64,000 nucleotides of DNA, taken from assembly GCF_900115015.1 (NCBI RefSeq), contig NZ_FOUZ01000010.1:103652-167651 (forward strand), read 5' to 3'. Within the stretch, counting starts at the first letter, position 1, and each line of letters starts with the position of its first letter. The notes beneath the pieces were generated by a model. That model was not told where the DNA came from. It searched no databases and worked only from the letters and a program-made list of their open reading frames with translations. Below, piece by piece: positions 1 through 8,028 of the stretch. The position numbers and the translations under genes were made by a program. This stretch comes from Algoriella xinjiangensis. Its GTDB lineage: Bacteria; Bacteroidota; Bacteroidia; Flavobacteriales; Weeksellaceae.

Positions 1-519
1 TGAATATGCACCTAATAATAATTGTTGTCCTGTTTGACCTTTCGCATAGAAAGTACGAGATACTTGTACTCCACCAAAAGAACGGTTATCTAACAATCCA
101 CCATAATCACGTGCAAAAGGAACACCTTGCATTACACATTGATCGATAATGTTACCAGAAACTTCTGCTAAACGGTAAACGTTAGACTCACGAGCACGGT
201 AATCACCACCTTTGATAGTATCGTAAAACAAACGGTAGATAGAATCATTATCTCCTTTATAATTTTTTGCAGCATTAATACCACCTTGCGCAGCAATAGA
301 GTGTGCACGACGTGGAGAATCTTGGTAACAAAATGCTTTTACTTTGTATCCTAATTCTGCTAATGTAGCAGCCGCAGAACCTCCAGCTAAACCAGTACCA
401 ACAACAATAACATCAATTTTATCACGGTTATTAGGAGCAACTAAGTTTAAGTGTGCTTTGTGTTCGCTCCATTGTTTTGCGATATCTCCTTCTGGAGATC
501 TTGAATCTAATATACTCAT
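1..519 (-). CDS. sdhA: Succinate dehydrogenase / fumarate reductase flavoprotein subunit, N-terminal part
   Basis: Catalytic FAD subunit of complex II, oxidising succinate to fumarate at the inner face of the cytoplasmic membrane. Only the first 173 codons are here; the rest lies beyond the left edge. Visible are the dinucleotide-binding loop [11 protein letters not shown] near residues 41-51 and the [10 protein letters not shown] block near residues 71-80, whose His carries the covalent flavin in this family. The ATG at 519 is 17 bases after the sdhC stop on the same strand, so the two are co-transcribed in the sdhC-sdhA(-sdhB) order usual in Bacteroidota. The family assignment is firm; quinone-reducing versus fumarate-reducing direction cannot be read from this fragment. 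Confidence 0.97.
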   Translation of the reverse strand, partial: MSILDSRSPEGDIAKQWSEHKAHLNLVAPNNRDKIDVIVVGTGLAGGSAAATLAELGYKVKAFCYQDSPRRAHSIAAQGGINAAKNYKGDNDSIYRLFYDTIKGGDYRARESNVYRLAEVSGNIIDQCVMQGVPFARDYGGLLDNRSFGGVQVSRTFYAKGQTGQQLLLGAYS

Positions 520-536
520 TTCTTGATATTATTTAA

Positions 537-1229
537 TTATTTAACAAAAAAATGGTAAACAGCAATGATGATGAAACCAGCTGGAATAATAATTGAATAC
601 CATTTTCCGAAACCTACAATAAAAGGTGTGTATTTGCTGTGTTTTGCACCAATAGATTGGAATGCCGAAGCAAAACCGTGCTGTAAGTGTAAAGACAAAA
701 ATACGAAACCAACAATGTAAATTACTAATCTTACAAAGCTTAAAGCACCTTCTAAAGTGAAAACGTGATTTAAGTGATCCATAAAATAGTTCCCTTGACC
801 AAAATTAGCTGCTGGAGCAATGTAATGATCTACGATAGTTGGAACCCAAAAATCATATAGGTGTAATAATAAGAAAACTAAGATTACTAATCCTGAAATA
901 ACCATGTTTCTTGACATCCAAGTTGCGTTAGCTGCACCATTGTACTTTTGGTATGCAACAGGACCACGCGCTTTTTTGTTTTGTAATTCTAATACAAACC
1001 CCATTATAAAGTGGTAACAAACACCAATTAATAAGATAGGTTGCATTACATATTGAATAAGTGGGTTGTAACTCATGAAGGCCGAAACTTCATTGAACCC
1101 TTCGGGACTAATAACTGATAATGCATTAATCACGAAATGTTGTAATAAGAACACGATTAAAAATAAGGCTGATAAAGCCATCGCGAACTTCTTACCAATC
1201 GACGATTTTAGTAATGATTCATTTGCCAT
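537..1229 (-). CDS. sdhC: Succinate dehydrogenase cytochrome b subunit
   Basis: Membrane anchor (230 aa) of complex II, binding heme b and quinone. The Bacteroidota form is one fused five-helix protein rather than separate SdhC and SdhD, and this sequence shows about five hydrophobic segments with His residues in helices (HFVINAL, YHFIMG, LLHLYDFW, LHLQHGFASAFQ) that are the likely heme ligands. It is the first gene of the sdh operon. A promoter with a perfect -7 element lies about 35 bases upstream. The ATG at 1229 gives the usual short N-terminus before the first helix. Confidence 0.96.
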   Translation of the reverse strand: MANESLLKSSIGKKFAMALSALFLIVFLLQHFVINALSVISPEGFNEVSAFMSYNPLIQYVMQPILLIGVCYHFIMGFVLELQNKKARGPVAYQKYNGAANATWMSRNMVISGLVILVFLLLHLYDFWVPTIVDHYIAPAANFGQGNYFMDHLNHVFTLEGALSFVRLVIYIVGFVFLSLHLQHGFASAFQSIGAKHSKYTPFIVGFGKWYSIIIPAGFIIIAVYHFFVK

Positions 1230-1262
1230 AAAGCAATACGTTTAATTTTTTAGATATTTCTA

Positions 1263-1294
1263 CAAATTTAATCAACACCGCGCTCTATTCACAA
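1263..1294 (-). promoter_or_regulatory. Predicted sdhC promoter
   Basis: On the minus strand TAAATTTG (1270-1263) matches the Bacteroidota -7 consensus TAnnTTTG exactly, and a TTG (1294-1292) lies 21 bases upstream as the -33 element. Transcription would begin near 1256, leaving a leader of about 27 nt before the sdhC ATG. Confidence 0.6.
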
Positions 1295-1384
1295 TGAATT
1301 ATATCATTTCGTTAACACTTTTAGCTAGTTTAGAATGATTCTTAGCTTAAACCGTTAAAAATTTTAACTTTTTTTAAGAAACTA

Positions 1385-1415
1385 TTGTGTATCGTTTTTT
1401 AAATAGTTAAACTTG
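1385..1415 (+). promoter_or_regulatory. Predicted promoter of the orphan leader/sRNA before the sigma factor gene
   Basis: TTG at 1385-1387, a 20-base gap, then TAAACTTG at 1408-1415 (one mismatch to TAnnTTTG). The predicted start, about 1421, falls at the first base of a hairpin. Confidence 0.4.
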
Positions 1416-1420
1416 CATCA

Positions 1421-1502
1421 GAAAAGTAGAATAACTTTTCATAGGTTTAAGTTAGTTAGGTTAATCCTCTTATAGTTTTATAAGAGGATTTTTTTATTTT
1501 TT
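1421..1502 (+). ncRNA. Candidate small RNA or attenuated leader
   Basis: About 80 nt between a predicted promoter and an intrinsic terminator, with no ORF. It starts with a 7-bp hairpin (GAAAAGT 1421-1427 with ACTTTTC 1434-1440), has an unstructured middle, and ends in the terminator hairpin at 1463-1490. It sits upstream of the sigma factor gene on the same strand, so it may be either a free sRNA or a premature-termination leader of that operon. The sequence was not recognised as a named RNA family. Confidence 0.4.
1463..1502 (+). terminator. Intrinsic terminator with no gene upstream
   Basis: Perfect 10-bp stem (1463-1472 with 1481-1490) followed by a run of T up to 1502. The upstream plus-strand DNA back to sdhC (which is divergent) holds no gene, so this ends a short non-coding transcript or controls the sigma factor gene that follows. 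Confidence 0.75.
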
Positions 1503-1549
1503 GTAACATTTTGTACTTTTCTACTACATATAAATTACAAAAAAGAAAT

Positions 1550-2050
1550 TTGGATAGTAAAGCAAACATATTTACCGAATTAGTCGAAAAAAATCAGGGT
1601 ATTATTCATAAAGTTTGCCGTATTTATACGGATGACAAGGATTCTCATGACGATTTATTTCAGGAAATTGTTTTACAATTATGGCGCTCATACGACTCAT
1701 TCAAAGGCGATTCAAAATTTAGCACTTGGATGTATCGCGTTGGTTTAAACACTGCAATTACCTTAATTCGCAAAAAAACCAAAACACGCGAAACCGATTA
1801 TATCGAAGATCAATTTATACACATCAAATCCGATGACAAAGACGAAGTTTTAGAAGAACGTATTACACTATTATATGCTGCAATTCGTTTTTTGAATGAT
1901 GTAGAACGTGCATTGGTACTACTTTTTTTAGAAGATTTACCTTACAGAGATATCGCAGAAACTTTAGGAATTTCTGAAGTAAATGCACGTGTAAAAATGA
2001 ATCGTGTTAAAGTGAAATTAAAAGAAATAATGTCTAAAATGGAACAATAA
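1550..2050 (+). CDS. ECF-type RNA polymerase sigma factor
   Basis: Sigma-70 family protein of the short extracytoplasmic-function class. Region 2 is seen as DLFQEIVLQLWRSYDSF and STWMYRVGLNTAI, region 4 as EDLPYRDIAETLGIS followed by the recognition helix EVNARVKMNR. No ATG is available near the N-terminus. A TTG at 1550 gives a 166-aa protein beginning MDSKANIFTELVEKN, which fits the family better than the longer TTG start at 1511. The stop overlaps the next ATG by one base, so the pair is translationally coupled. The partner is a membrane protein, as expected for an anti-sigma arrangement. The regulon is unknown; the downstream metal-uptake genes on the same strand are candidates. Confidence 0.85.
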   Translation: MDSKANIFTELVEKNQGIIHKVCRIYTDDKDSHDDLFQEIVLQLWRSYDSFKGDSKFSTWMYRVGLNTAITLIRKKTKTRETDYIEDQFIHIKSDDKDEVLEERITLLYAAIRFLNDVERALVLLFLEDLPYRDIAETLGISEVNARVKMNRVKVKLKEIMSKMEQ

Positions 2051-2691
2051 TGGAGTTAGATGACTTAAAATCAATTTGGGGTTCTATCAAGGAAGAAGAA
2101 AAATTTGACCAAAATCAGATTTTTCAAATGTTAAAAAAGAAATCATCAACAACAATAAAATGGTTATTTATTTTCACATTTTGTGAATTTATCCTTTTTA
2201 TTGGTTACAATTTATATATTTTAATTTCGGGTAAAAGTTTATTTGCAAACGAAGTTAAAACGCTTGTTGAGCAAAAAACAATCAATAATTACGAAATCGC
2301 TTCAGTTTTAGGAATCGTGATCACGTTTGGATTTTTGGTAATGGCTTTTCGCTATTTTAAAAAGATAGATCTTAATCAATCTGTTGTCGATTTAATGAAA
2401 AATATTATTTCGTTTCGTCGCTTGGTTAACCTTTTTATACTTTTTACAGTTTTAAGTTTAATCATATCTTCAGCTCCATTTTATTACGAATTAGGACAAT
2501 CTATTTACCTTGCAAAACATGCAAATGACATAAAACCACTTGTAGAAAACGCAAGTATTTATGGTTGGATTGCGATTATTACGGCTATTGCATTTATTAT
2601 AATTATCGGAACTATTTATTATGGAATAATTTACTTTCTATTTTTAAGAAAACTTCAACAAAATCTGAAGGAACTAAGAGAAATCAAATAA
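2050..2691 (+). CDS. Membrane protein, probable anti-sigma partner
   Basis: 213 aa with four predicted membrane helices (near residues 38-58, 85-103, 125-145 and 170-200) and a cytoplasmic N-terminus MELDDLKSIWGSIKEEEKF. That opening is typical of flavobacterial proteins encoded directly after ECF sigma factors. Its ATG overlaps the sigma stop codon. An anti-sigma role is inferred from the position and coupling; no zinc-binding anti-sigma motif (HxxxCxxC) is present. Confidence 0.6.
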   Translation: MELDDLKSIWGSIKEEEKFDQNQIFQMLKKKSSTTIKWLFIFTFCEFILFIGYNLYILISGKSLFANEVKTLVEQKTINNYEIASVLGIVITFGFLVMAFRYFKKIDLNQSVVDLMKNIISFRRLVNLFILFTVLSLIISSAPFYYELGQSIYLAKHANDIKPLVENASIYGWIAIITAIAFIIIIGTIYYGIIYFLFLRKLQQNLKELREIK

Positions 2692-2697
2692 AAGTTA

Positions 2698-2705
2698 TAA
2701 TTTTG
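2698..2705 (+). promoter_or_regulatory. Predicted -7 element before the metal-uptake genes
   Basis: TAATTTTG fits TAnnTTTG exactly; no good -33 element is seen. The next ATG is only 9 bases downstream, so transcription from here would give a nearly leaderless mRNA. It would let the metal cluster be expressed apart from the sigma factor gene. Confidence 0.35.
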
Positions 2706-2713
2706 TTTAACGA

Positions 2714-3025
2714 ATGAAAAAATTTATCCAATATCTAATGCTTACGATTTCACTGTTTATGACGGTGTATCAATCTGCGCATATATTGGATCATGCACTA
2801 AACAAAGAGCACAAAGAATTAAAAGATAAATATTCAGTTGCACACGACCACAATTGTACAGTTTGTCATTTTAATTCTCAATTTATCGAAAATAATTCTG
2901 AAATAGCATTATTTGAATGGACGAAATCTTTCATCCAAAAAGATAAAACTTTATACACTACACATGTAAGACAAACAGTTTTACTTACCCACAAAAGTCT
3001 ACGAGCACCGCCCTACTCTATTTAA
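2714..3025 (+). CDS. Small exported His/Cys-rich protein, upstream partner of the TonB receptor
   Basis: 103 aa. Residues 1-20 form a hydrophobic export signal or anchor (KKFIQYLMLTISLFMTVYQ). The mature part begins AHILDHALNKEHKE and contains HDHNCTVCHF near residues 44-53, a plausible metal-binding set of His and a CxxC pair. The C-terminus ends RAPPYSI. A second small protein after the receptor has the same plan (signal, His/Cys block, RGPP tail). No function is established for either; a periplasmic metal-chaperone role is inferred from composition and position. Confidence 0.65.
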   Translation: MKKFIQYLMLTISLFMTVYQSAHILDHALNKEHKELKDKYSVAHDHNCTVCHFNSQFIENNSEIALFEWTKSFIQKDKTLYTTHVRQTVLLTHKSLRAPPYSI

Positions 3026-3078
3026 TTTCAGGAAAAACTACGTGTTATTTTTTTTAACGTTATTAAATTATTGTATTT

Positions 3079-5463
3079 ATGTCTATCAACATAAAATGCA
3101 GTGTTATCGCTACATTAATTTGTGGAACTGCATTTGCTCAAACTGTTTTTGAAGGTCAAGTAACCGATAAAAATCAAAAACCAATTCCTTTTGCTACCGT
3201 TTATTTCGACAAGCAAGAATATCATTCTGATGCGGAAGGAAAATTTAAAATAGAAAATCTAGAAAAAGGGAAATATCAAATTGAAATTGACGAACAAGGC
3301 TACGAACCTTTTTCTCAAAATATTACTTTTGATACCAAACAAAATTTTGTTTTTAATTTAACAGCTCACACCTCTTTTGATTTAGATGAAGTGACTGTTT
3401 TAGGACATCATCACGATTTTACAACCGCAAATGTAGAGCGCGTTGATCAATCTTATATTCAAGAAAATTATGCTGGATCTTTAGCAAAATCCCTCGAAAA
3501 TATTGCAGGAGTTAATGCATCTGGAATCGGATCTTCTACCTCAAAACCAATAATTCGTGGTTTAGGATTTAACCGATTAATTGTTGCAGAAAACGGTGTA
3601 AAACAAGAAGGACAACAATGGGGAGCCGATCATGGTTTAGAAATTGACGCTCTAAATGTAGAAGATATTGAAGTAATAAAAGGTCCTGCAGCTTTAGAAT
3701 ACGGAAACGAAGCTATTGCTGGTGTTATCAAAATTAATAACAATAATTTACCTGCAAAACATTCGATTTCTGGCGAAACAAAAGCGCTTTATCAATCTAT
3801 AAATGATAATTATGGAATCGGATTTAATTTGAAAGCCCGTGGCGATAAATTCTTTTATAAAATAAAAGGCTCTTATTCTGATTATGCCGATTATCGCACA
3901 ACAACAGATCGTATTTATTACTTAAATCGCTATCTGCCAATTTACAATAAACGTGTAAAAAACACGGCTGGACGAGATGTAAATGCAGAAATACAAGCGG
4001 GTTATGTAGGCGAAAAATTTCGTTCTATTTTAACGATTTCTAATGTAAATCAAAAGGTTGGTTTTTTTCCAGGATCTCATGGAATTCCGTCTGTAGAACG
4101 TTTACAAGATGATGGAAATTATAGAAATATCGAATTTCCGTATCAAAAAGTAAATCATTTTAAAGTTATTTCTGAAAACGAATTTCGTTTAAATACAAAA
4201 GATATTTTTAAGCTTGTAACGAGTTTTCAAAACAACAGAAGACAGGAAATGAGCGCTTTTCATACGCATTATGCAAATCAACAAGCGCCAGAAAAAAATC
4301 CAAATACCGAGTTAGATTTTGATTTATCTACGTATGACACGCAATTAAAATTTGAACATAATCACAATAAAAATTTTAAAACAATTATTGGTGCGCAAGC
4401 ACAATTACAAACGAACAATATTGCAGGATACAACTATCTTTTACCGCAATATGATCGAAATATTTTTAGTGGATTTTTAATCGAAGAATTTAAACAAAAT
4501 AACCGTTGGAAAGTGACTGCTGGTCTACGTTACGATTATTCTACATTTAAATCCGAAGGTTATTTTGACCAATTTTTATATGATTATTTAGTCGAGAAAG
4601 GAAATTCAGCTGGTATCGCTGATTATTACGCCAATAGAAGCAAAACAATTAACCGAAATTTCAGCAATTTAAACGCAATGGTTGGAACAACTTTTCAGCC
4701 AAATGATTTGTGGGATTTTAATCTAAATATCGGAACTAATTTCCGTTTACCAACAGCTATAGAACTAGGTTCTAACGGAATTCATCACGGTAGTTTTAGA
4801 CACGAACGTGGCGATGAAAATTTGGATGTAGAAAAAGGAATTGCTTTTGATTTTAAAACCGTTTTTCATAAAAATGACTGGGATATTTCGGTAAGTCCGT
4901 ACGCATATTATTTTAGCAATTATATTTTCTTAAAACCATCTGGTCAATTTTCTATTTTGCCACATGGCGGTCAAATTTATCAATATACGCAAAGCAAAGC
5001 CTTGTTAACTGGTTTTGAATTTGAGGTTCGTAAAAAAATCAACGAAAATTTTGATGCAAATCTTGTTTACGAATATTTGTACAATCGTCAATTAACAGAA
5101 AATAATAAATTAGGTTATTATTTACCTTTTACGCCTGCTAATAATTTGTTTGGACAACTAAATTATAAAGTGATAGAACCTGCTGGATTCTTAACAAATA
5201 TCAGTTTTTTCGCGAATGGAAAATATACTTTTGAGCAAGATAAAATTGCACAAAATGAAGATATTACACCTTCTTATTTTTTAGTCGGAATTGGCGGAAA
5301 AACGCAAATAAAATTCAACAATTTTAAAGCAGATTTAAGTATTCAAGTTTCTAATTTACTGAACAAAAATTACTACAATCACACCAGTTTTTATCGTGCT
5401 TTGCAATTACCAGAACAAGCCCGAAATATACAAGTGATGCTAGGAATACCGTTCGGAAAATAG
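3079..5463 (+). CDS. TonB-dependent outer-membrane receptor, probably for a metal ion (ZnuD-like)
   Basis: 794 aa. Residues 1-20 are a signal peptide ending AFAQ, followed by a carboxypeptidase-regulatory-like beta-sandwich (about 22-105, with the GKFKIENLEKGKYQIEI pattern), a plug domain (about 118-225) and a 22-strand barrel that ends in a terminal aromatic/beta signal. In the plug, GPAALEYGNEAIAGVI resembles the GP.SLLYGSGNVAG block of ZnuD-type zinc receptors. Together with the His-rich neighbours on both sides this suggests zinc or copper uptake rather than siderophores; that substrate is an inference. Five bases separate its stop from the next gene. Confidence 0.85.
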   Translation: MSINIKCSVIATLICGTAFAQTVFEGQVTDKNQKPIPFATVYFDKQEYHSDAEGKFKIENLEKGKYQIEIDEQGYEPFSQNITFDTKQNFVFNLTAHTSFDLDEVTVLGHHHDFTTANVERVDQSYIQENYAGSLAKSLENIAGVNASGIGSSTSKPIIRGLGFNRLIVAENGVKQEGQQWGADHGLEIDALNVEDIEVIKGPAALEYGNEAIAGVIKINNNNLPAKHSISGETKALYQSINDNYGIGFNLKARGDKFFYKIKGSYSDYADYRTTTDRIYYLNRYLPIYNKRVKNTAGRDVNAEIQAGYVGEKFRSILTISNVNQKVGFFPGSHGIPSVERLQDDGNYRNIEFPYQKVNHFKVISENEFRLNTKDIFKLVTSFQNNRRQEMSAFHTHYANQQAPEKNPNTELDFDLSTYDTQLKFEHNHNKNFKTIIGAQAQLQTNNIAGYNYLLPQYDRNIFSGFLIEEFKQNNRWKVTAGLRYDYSTFKSEGYFDQFLYDYLVEKGNSAGIADYYANRSKTINRNFSNLNAMVGTTFQPNDLWDFNLNIGTNFRLPTAIELGSNGIHHGSFRHERGDENLDVEKGIAFDFKTVFHKNDWDISVSPYAYYFSNYIFLKPSGQFSILPHGGQIYQYTQSKALLTGFEFEVRKKINENFDANLVYEYLYNRQLTENNKLGYYLPFTPANNLFGQLNYKVIEPAGFLTNISFFANGKYTFEQDKIAQNEDITPSYFLVGIGGKTQIKFNNFKADLSIQVSNLLNKNYYNHTSFYRALQLPEQARNIQVMLGIPFGK

Positions 5464-5470
5464 TTGATTG

Positions 5471-5809
5471 ATGAAAAAGTATAATCCAATTTTTGGACTA
5501 TTCTTTGGATTTATCATCTTTTCTATCCAGATTTTTAACCAACTTCACTTTTCTTTAATTGATCATTCGGAAACTATTTCCTATCAAAAGAAAGAAGTTA
5601 TTCATCATCAATGTCATCATTTTACGTTTTACAATGTTTTTATTGATACGCATGATGAACCAAAAATCGAACAAAATGAAGAAGATAATTTTCAGAGAAA
5701 GGAAAGTCTAAATTGTATAGAAAACATTGTTTTTTCTACAATCGAGCTAAATTTTACGCGTGGTCCGCCATCTAATAATGATACAACAGATTTATCAACC
5801 CAAATCTAA
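5471..5809 (+). CDS. Small exported His/Cys-rich protein, downstream partner of the TonB receptor
   Basis: 112 aa from the ATG at 5471 (a TTG directly before it is less likely). The N-terminal hydrophobic segment FGLFFGFIIFSIQIFNQ is a signal or anchor. It is followed by HFSLIDHSE, the block VIHHQCHHF near residues 45-53 and a late NC pair. The C-terminal part carries RGPPSNND, matching the RAPP tail of the protein at 2714-3025. The shared architecture suggests paralogous or co-evolving periplasmic metal-binding partners of the receptor. Function unknown. Confidence 0.6.
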   Translation: MKKYNPIFGLFFGFIIFSIQIFNQLHFSLIDHSETISYQKKEVIHHQCHHFTFYNVFIDTHDEPKIEQNEEDNFQRKESLNCIENIVFSTIELNFTRGPPSNNDTTDLSTQI

Positions 5810-5846
5810 AAACATCATTATTATTCAAATTATAAAATTTAAAAAC

Positions 5847-6296
5847 ATGAAAAATTCAATCTTAAAATATACATTCGTTTCAATCGCCGCATTATTTATT
5901 TCATCTTGTTCTGATGACGATACTACATTAGATACAACAAAACCCGAAATAAATCTGATTTCGCCAAAAGATGATGCACATTTTCATTTAGGTGATGATG
6001 TTTTAATCGAGGCAATTTTGAAAGATGAAACTGAATTAAGTACCGTTAAAGTAGAAATACATTCGGCTTCGGACGGACATCAGCATAAAACAGCGGATGT
6101 AAACTGGGAATATGACGCGGAAATTGCAATACCCGCAGGCACTAAAGAATACACATTAAGTCATAAAGTAACAATTCCGGCAGAAGGAATAAAAGATGGT
6201 CATTATCATTTAGGATTATTTTTAATTGATAAAGCTGGAAACCAAACGCAAACTTTTATCGAAATCGATGTAGTAGATGAAAATCACGAACATTAA
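5847..6296 (+). CDS. DUF4625-type lipoprotein, His-rich
   Basis: 149 aa. The start ATG at 5847 is chosen because it gives a lipoprotein signal peptide (KYTFVSIAALFISSC, lipobox Cys near residue 21) followed by an acidic SDDDTT linker typical of surface-exposed flavobacterial lipoproteins. The longer frame upstream overlaps the previous gene and has no signal. The single immunoglobulin-like domain begins TKPEINLISPKDDAHFHLGD and carries His pairs (HFH, GHQHK, GHYH, ENHEH), consistent with metal binding. It closes the metal-uptake cluster and is followed by a terminator. Confidence 0.75.
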   Translation: MKNSILKYTFVSIAALFISSCSDDDTTLDTTKPEINLISPKDDAHFHLGDDVLIEAILKDETELSTVKVEIHSASDGHQHKTADVNWEYDAEIAIPAGTKEYTLSHKVTIPAEGIKDGHYHLGLFLIDKAGNQTQTFIEIDVVDENHEH

Positions 6297-6309
6297 TATA
6301 AATCATTGT

Positions 6310-6340
6310 TAAATGCCTGAAAATTTCAGGCATTTTTTTA
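6310..6340 (+). terminator. Intrinsic terminator of the metal-uptake cluster
   Basis: Stem AATGCCTGAAA / TTTCAGGCATT with a short loop, then seven T. It lies 14 bases after the lipoprotein stop codon. Confidence 0.85.
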
Positions 6341-6398
6341 TGTTCATTGTTAAAAGAATGTTATTTTAGCACTCCTCAACAAAATCAATTATAAAAAA

Positions 6399-7256
6399 AT
6401 GATTGCAATAGCAGATAGCGGTTCTACGAAAACGGATTGGGTTATTTTAGGAGATGACTTGAATGAAGTTTTAAGAACAAATACAATAGGTTTTAACCCT
6501 TATTTTGTTTCTGATGAAGATATTTATACAGAATTACAGCAAAACGAAGATTTTAAACCAATTGTACAAGATATAACTAAAGTATTTTTTTACGGAGCAG
6601 GAACTTCTAGCGAAGCAATGCACGAAGTTGTAAAAAAAGGATTACAAGCCTTTTTTACAAATGCAGAATTTGTAATCGATCATGACTTACTTGCTGCTTG
6701 TTATGCGTCATACATGGGAAAACCAGCAATGGTTTGTATCCTAGGAACGGGCTCTAACTCATGTTATTTTGACGGAGAAACAATGCGCGAAGAAACAAAA
6801 TCATTAGCGTATATTTTAGGTGACGAAGGTTCTGGAAATGATTTAGGAAAAAGAATTTTAAGAGCTTTTTTTACTAAAAAAATGCCTCCTCATTTGGCAA
6901 AAGCATTTGATGATTACTACAAATTGAGCGTTGATGAATTAAACAAAAATGTTTATCAAAATAAATTTGCGAATACGTATTTAGCTTCTTTCAATAAATT
7001 TGTGGTTGAACATAAAAACGATCCATTTATTCAGAAAATTATTTATGATGCAATGTCTTCGTTTATTGAATATCAAATTTTACCTTACGAAGAAGCACGT
7101 CATTCAGAATTAAATTTTATTGGTTCTATCGCTCATATTTACGAAGATGTAATACGTTCGGCAGCCGCACAATATCACTTAACAGTAGGTCATATTATTC
7201 GTAAACCGATTGATAATGTGGTTGATTATCACAAAAAATATTTAATTAATAAATAG
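6399..7256 (+). CDS. BadF/BadG/BcrA/BcrD ATPase-family sugar kinase (N-acetylglucosamine kinase-like)
   Basis: 285 aa of the ASKHA kinase fold. Phosphate-1 motif DSGSTKTDW at residues 6-14, phosphate-2 region ILGTGSNSCYF near 119-129 and GDEGSGNDLGKR near 145-156. Members of this family from Bacteroidota are annotated as N-acetylglucosamine or other amino-sugar kinases acting in peptidoglycan recycling. It is followed 3 bases later by a formyltransferase-like gene, so they form one operon. Sugar specificity is not visible. Confidence 0.85.
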   Translation: MIAIADSGSTKTDWVILGDDLNEVLRTNTIGFNPYFVSDEDIYTELQQNEDFKPIVQDITKVFFYGAGTSSEAMHEVVKKGLQAFFTNAEFVIDHDLLAACYASYMGKPAMVCILGTGSNSCYFDGETMREETKSLAYILGDEGSGNDLGKRILRAFFTKKMPPHLAKAFDDYYKLSVDELNKNVYQNKFANTYLASFNKFVVEHKNDPFIQKIIYDAMSSFIEYQILPYEEARHSELNFIGSIAHIYEDVIRSAAAQYHLTVGHIIRKPIDNVVDYHKKYLINK

Positions 7257-7259
7257 AAA

Positions 7260-7961
7260 ATGAATCAACCCAAAATTGCTGTTATATCTTACAATACGCC
7301 ACATCGTAAAACGCAAGATGTTTTGAATGGATTGAAAGCAAAAGGTTACAAAAATGTACATGTTTTTGCTTTGCCTTTTGTGCAGCGCGAAAATCCTTTC
7401 AAACCAATCTATCAGCATCGTCCAAGTAAATCGATAGAAGTTGAACCGATTGATTTTTGTCAAAATTTTGATTATGCTTTTGATTTAACAACAGCTGATA
7501 GTTTGAACAATCAATTAAACGATTTTCAGGCAGATTATGTGATTATAGCTGGCGCAGGTTTATTACCTGATGAGTTAGTCGAGAATCATAAAATAATCAA
7601 TACGCATCCTGGTTTTTTACCTTTAACACGTGGTTTAGATTCGCTAAAATGGGCAATTACGAAAGGTGTAGAAATTGGTGTAACAACACATTTTGTAGAC
7701 ACAGAAGCCGATGCAGGTTTTTTGATTGAACAAAAACGTGTAGCTGTTTATAATAATGATACGTTTCATTCGGTTGCTTATCGACAATATGAAATTGAAA
7801 TTGAAATGTTGGTTAATTCGATAGAATTAATTCCGACTCTTTCTCATTTCAAGTCGCTTTCTTCAAACGAATTTGAAGCAACTCGCAGAATGCCAAAAGC
7901 CATCGAAGAAAATTTGATGCAAGCATTTGAAACTTATAAACAACAATTTAAAGTCGATTAA
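7260..7961 (+). CDS. Formyltransferase-fold protein
   Basis: 233 aa related to the catalytic domain of methionyl-tRNA and glycinamide-ribonucleotide formyltransferases. Visible are NTHPGFLPLTRGLDS (family motif with the catalytic Asn-His region) and VTTHFVDTEADAGFLI, in which the catalytic Asp follows VTxHxVD. No second C-terminal domain is present. The amine substrate cannot be named; in Bacteroidota such proteins often act in sugar or coenzyme metabolism. It is co-transcribed with the kinase upstream and ends before a terminator. Confidence 0.7.
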   Translation: MNQPKIAVISYNTPHRKTQDVLNGLKAKGYKNVHVFALPFVQRENPFKPIYQHRPSKSIEVEPIDFCQNFDYAFDLTTADSLNNQLNDFQADYVIIAGAGLLPDELVENHKIINTHPGFLPLTRGLDSLKWAITKGVEIGVTTHFVDTEADAGFLIEQKRVAVYNNDTFHSVAYRQYEIEIEMLVNSIELIPTLSHFKSLSSNEFEATRRMPKAIEENLMQAFETYKQQFKVD

Positions 7962-7981
7962 AATCATTTATATCTCATAAA

Positions 7982-8011
7982 AAAAGACCAACTTAAGTTG
8001 GTCTTTTTTAG
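7982..8011 (+). terminator. Bidirectional intrinsic terminator
   Basis: Palindrome AAAGACCAACTTAAGTTGGT and its continuation with A and T runs on both sides. It serves the convergent formyltransferase-like gene (+) and DUF4126 gene (-). Confidence 0.85.
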
Positions 8012-8028
8012 TTTTATATTAAATTTAA

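Noticed and set aside
1511..1549. Longer N-terminus of the sigma factor from the TTG at 1511
   Set aside because: It overlaps the region just after the terminator T-tract and adds residues unlike the family; TTG at 1550 fits better, though neither is proven.
2050..2691. Beta-carotene monooxygenase, a name often attached to such membrane proteins in flavobacteria
   Set aside because: No carotenoid oxygenase motifs or His ligands are present; it is a small four-helix membrane protein after a sigma factor.
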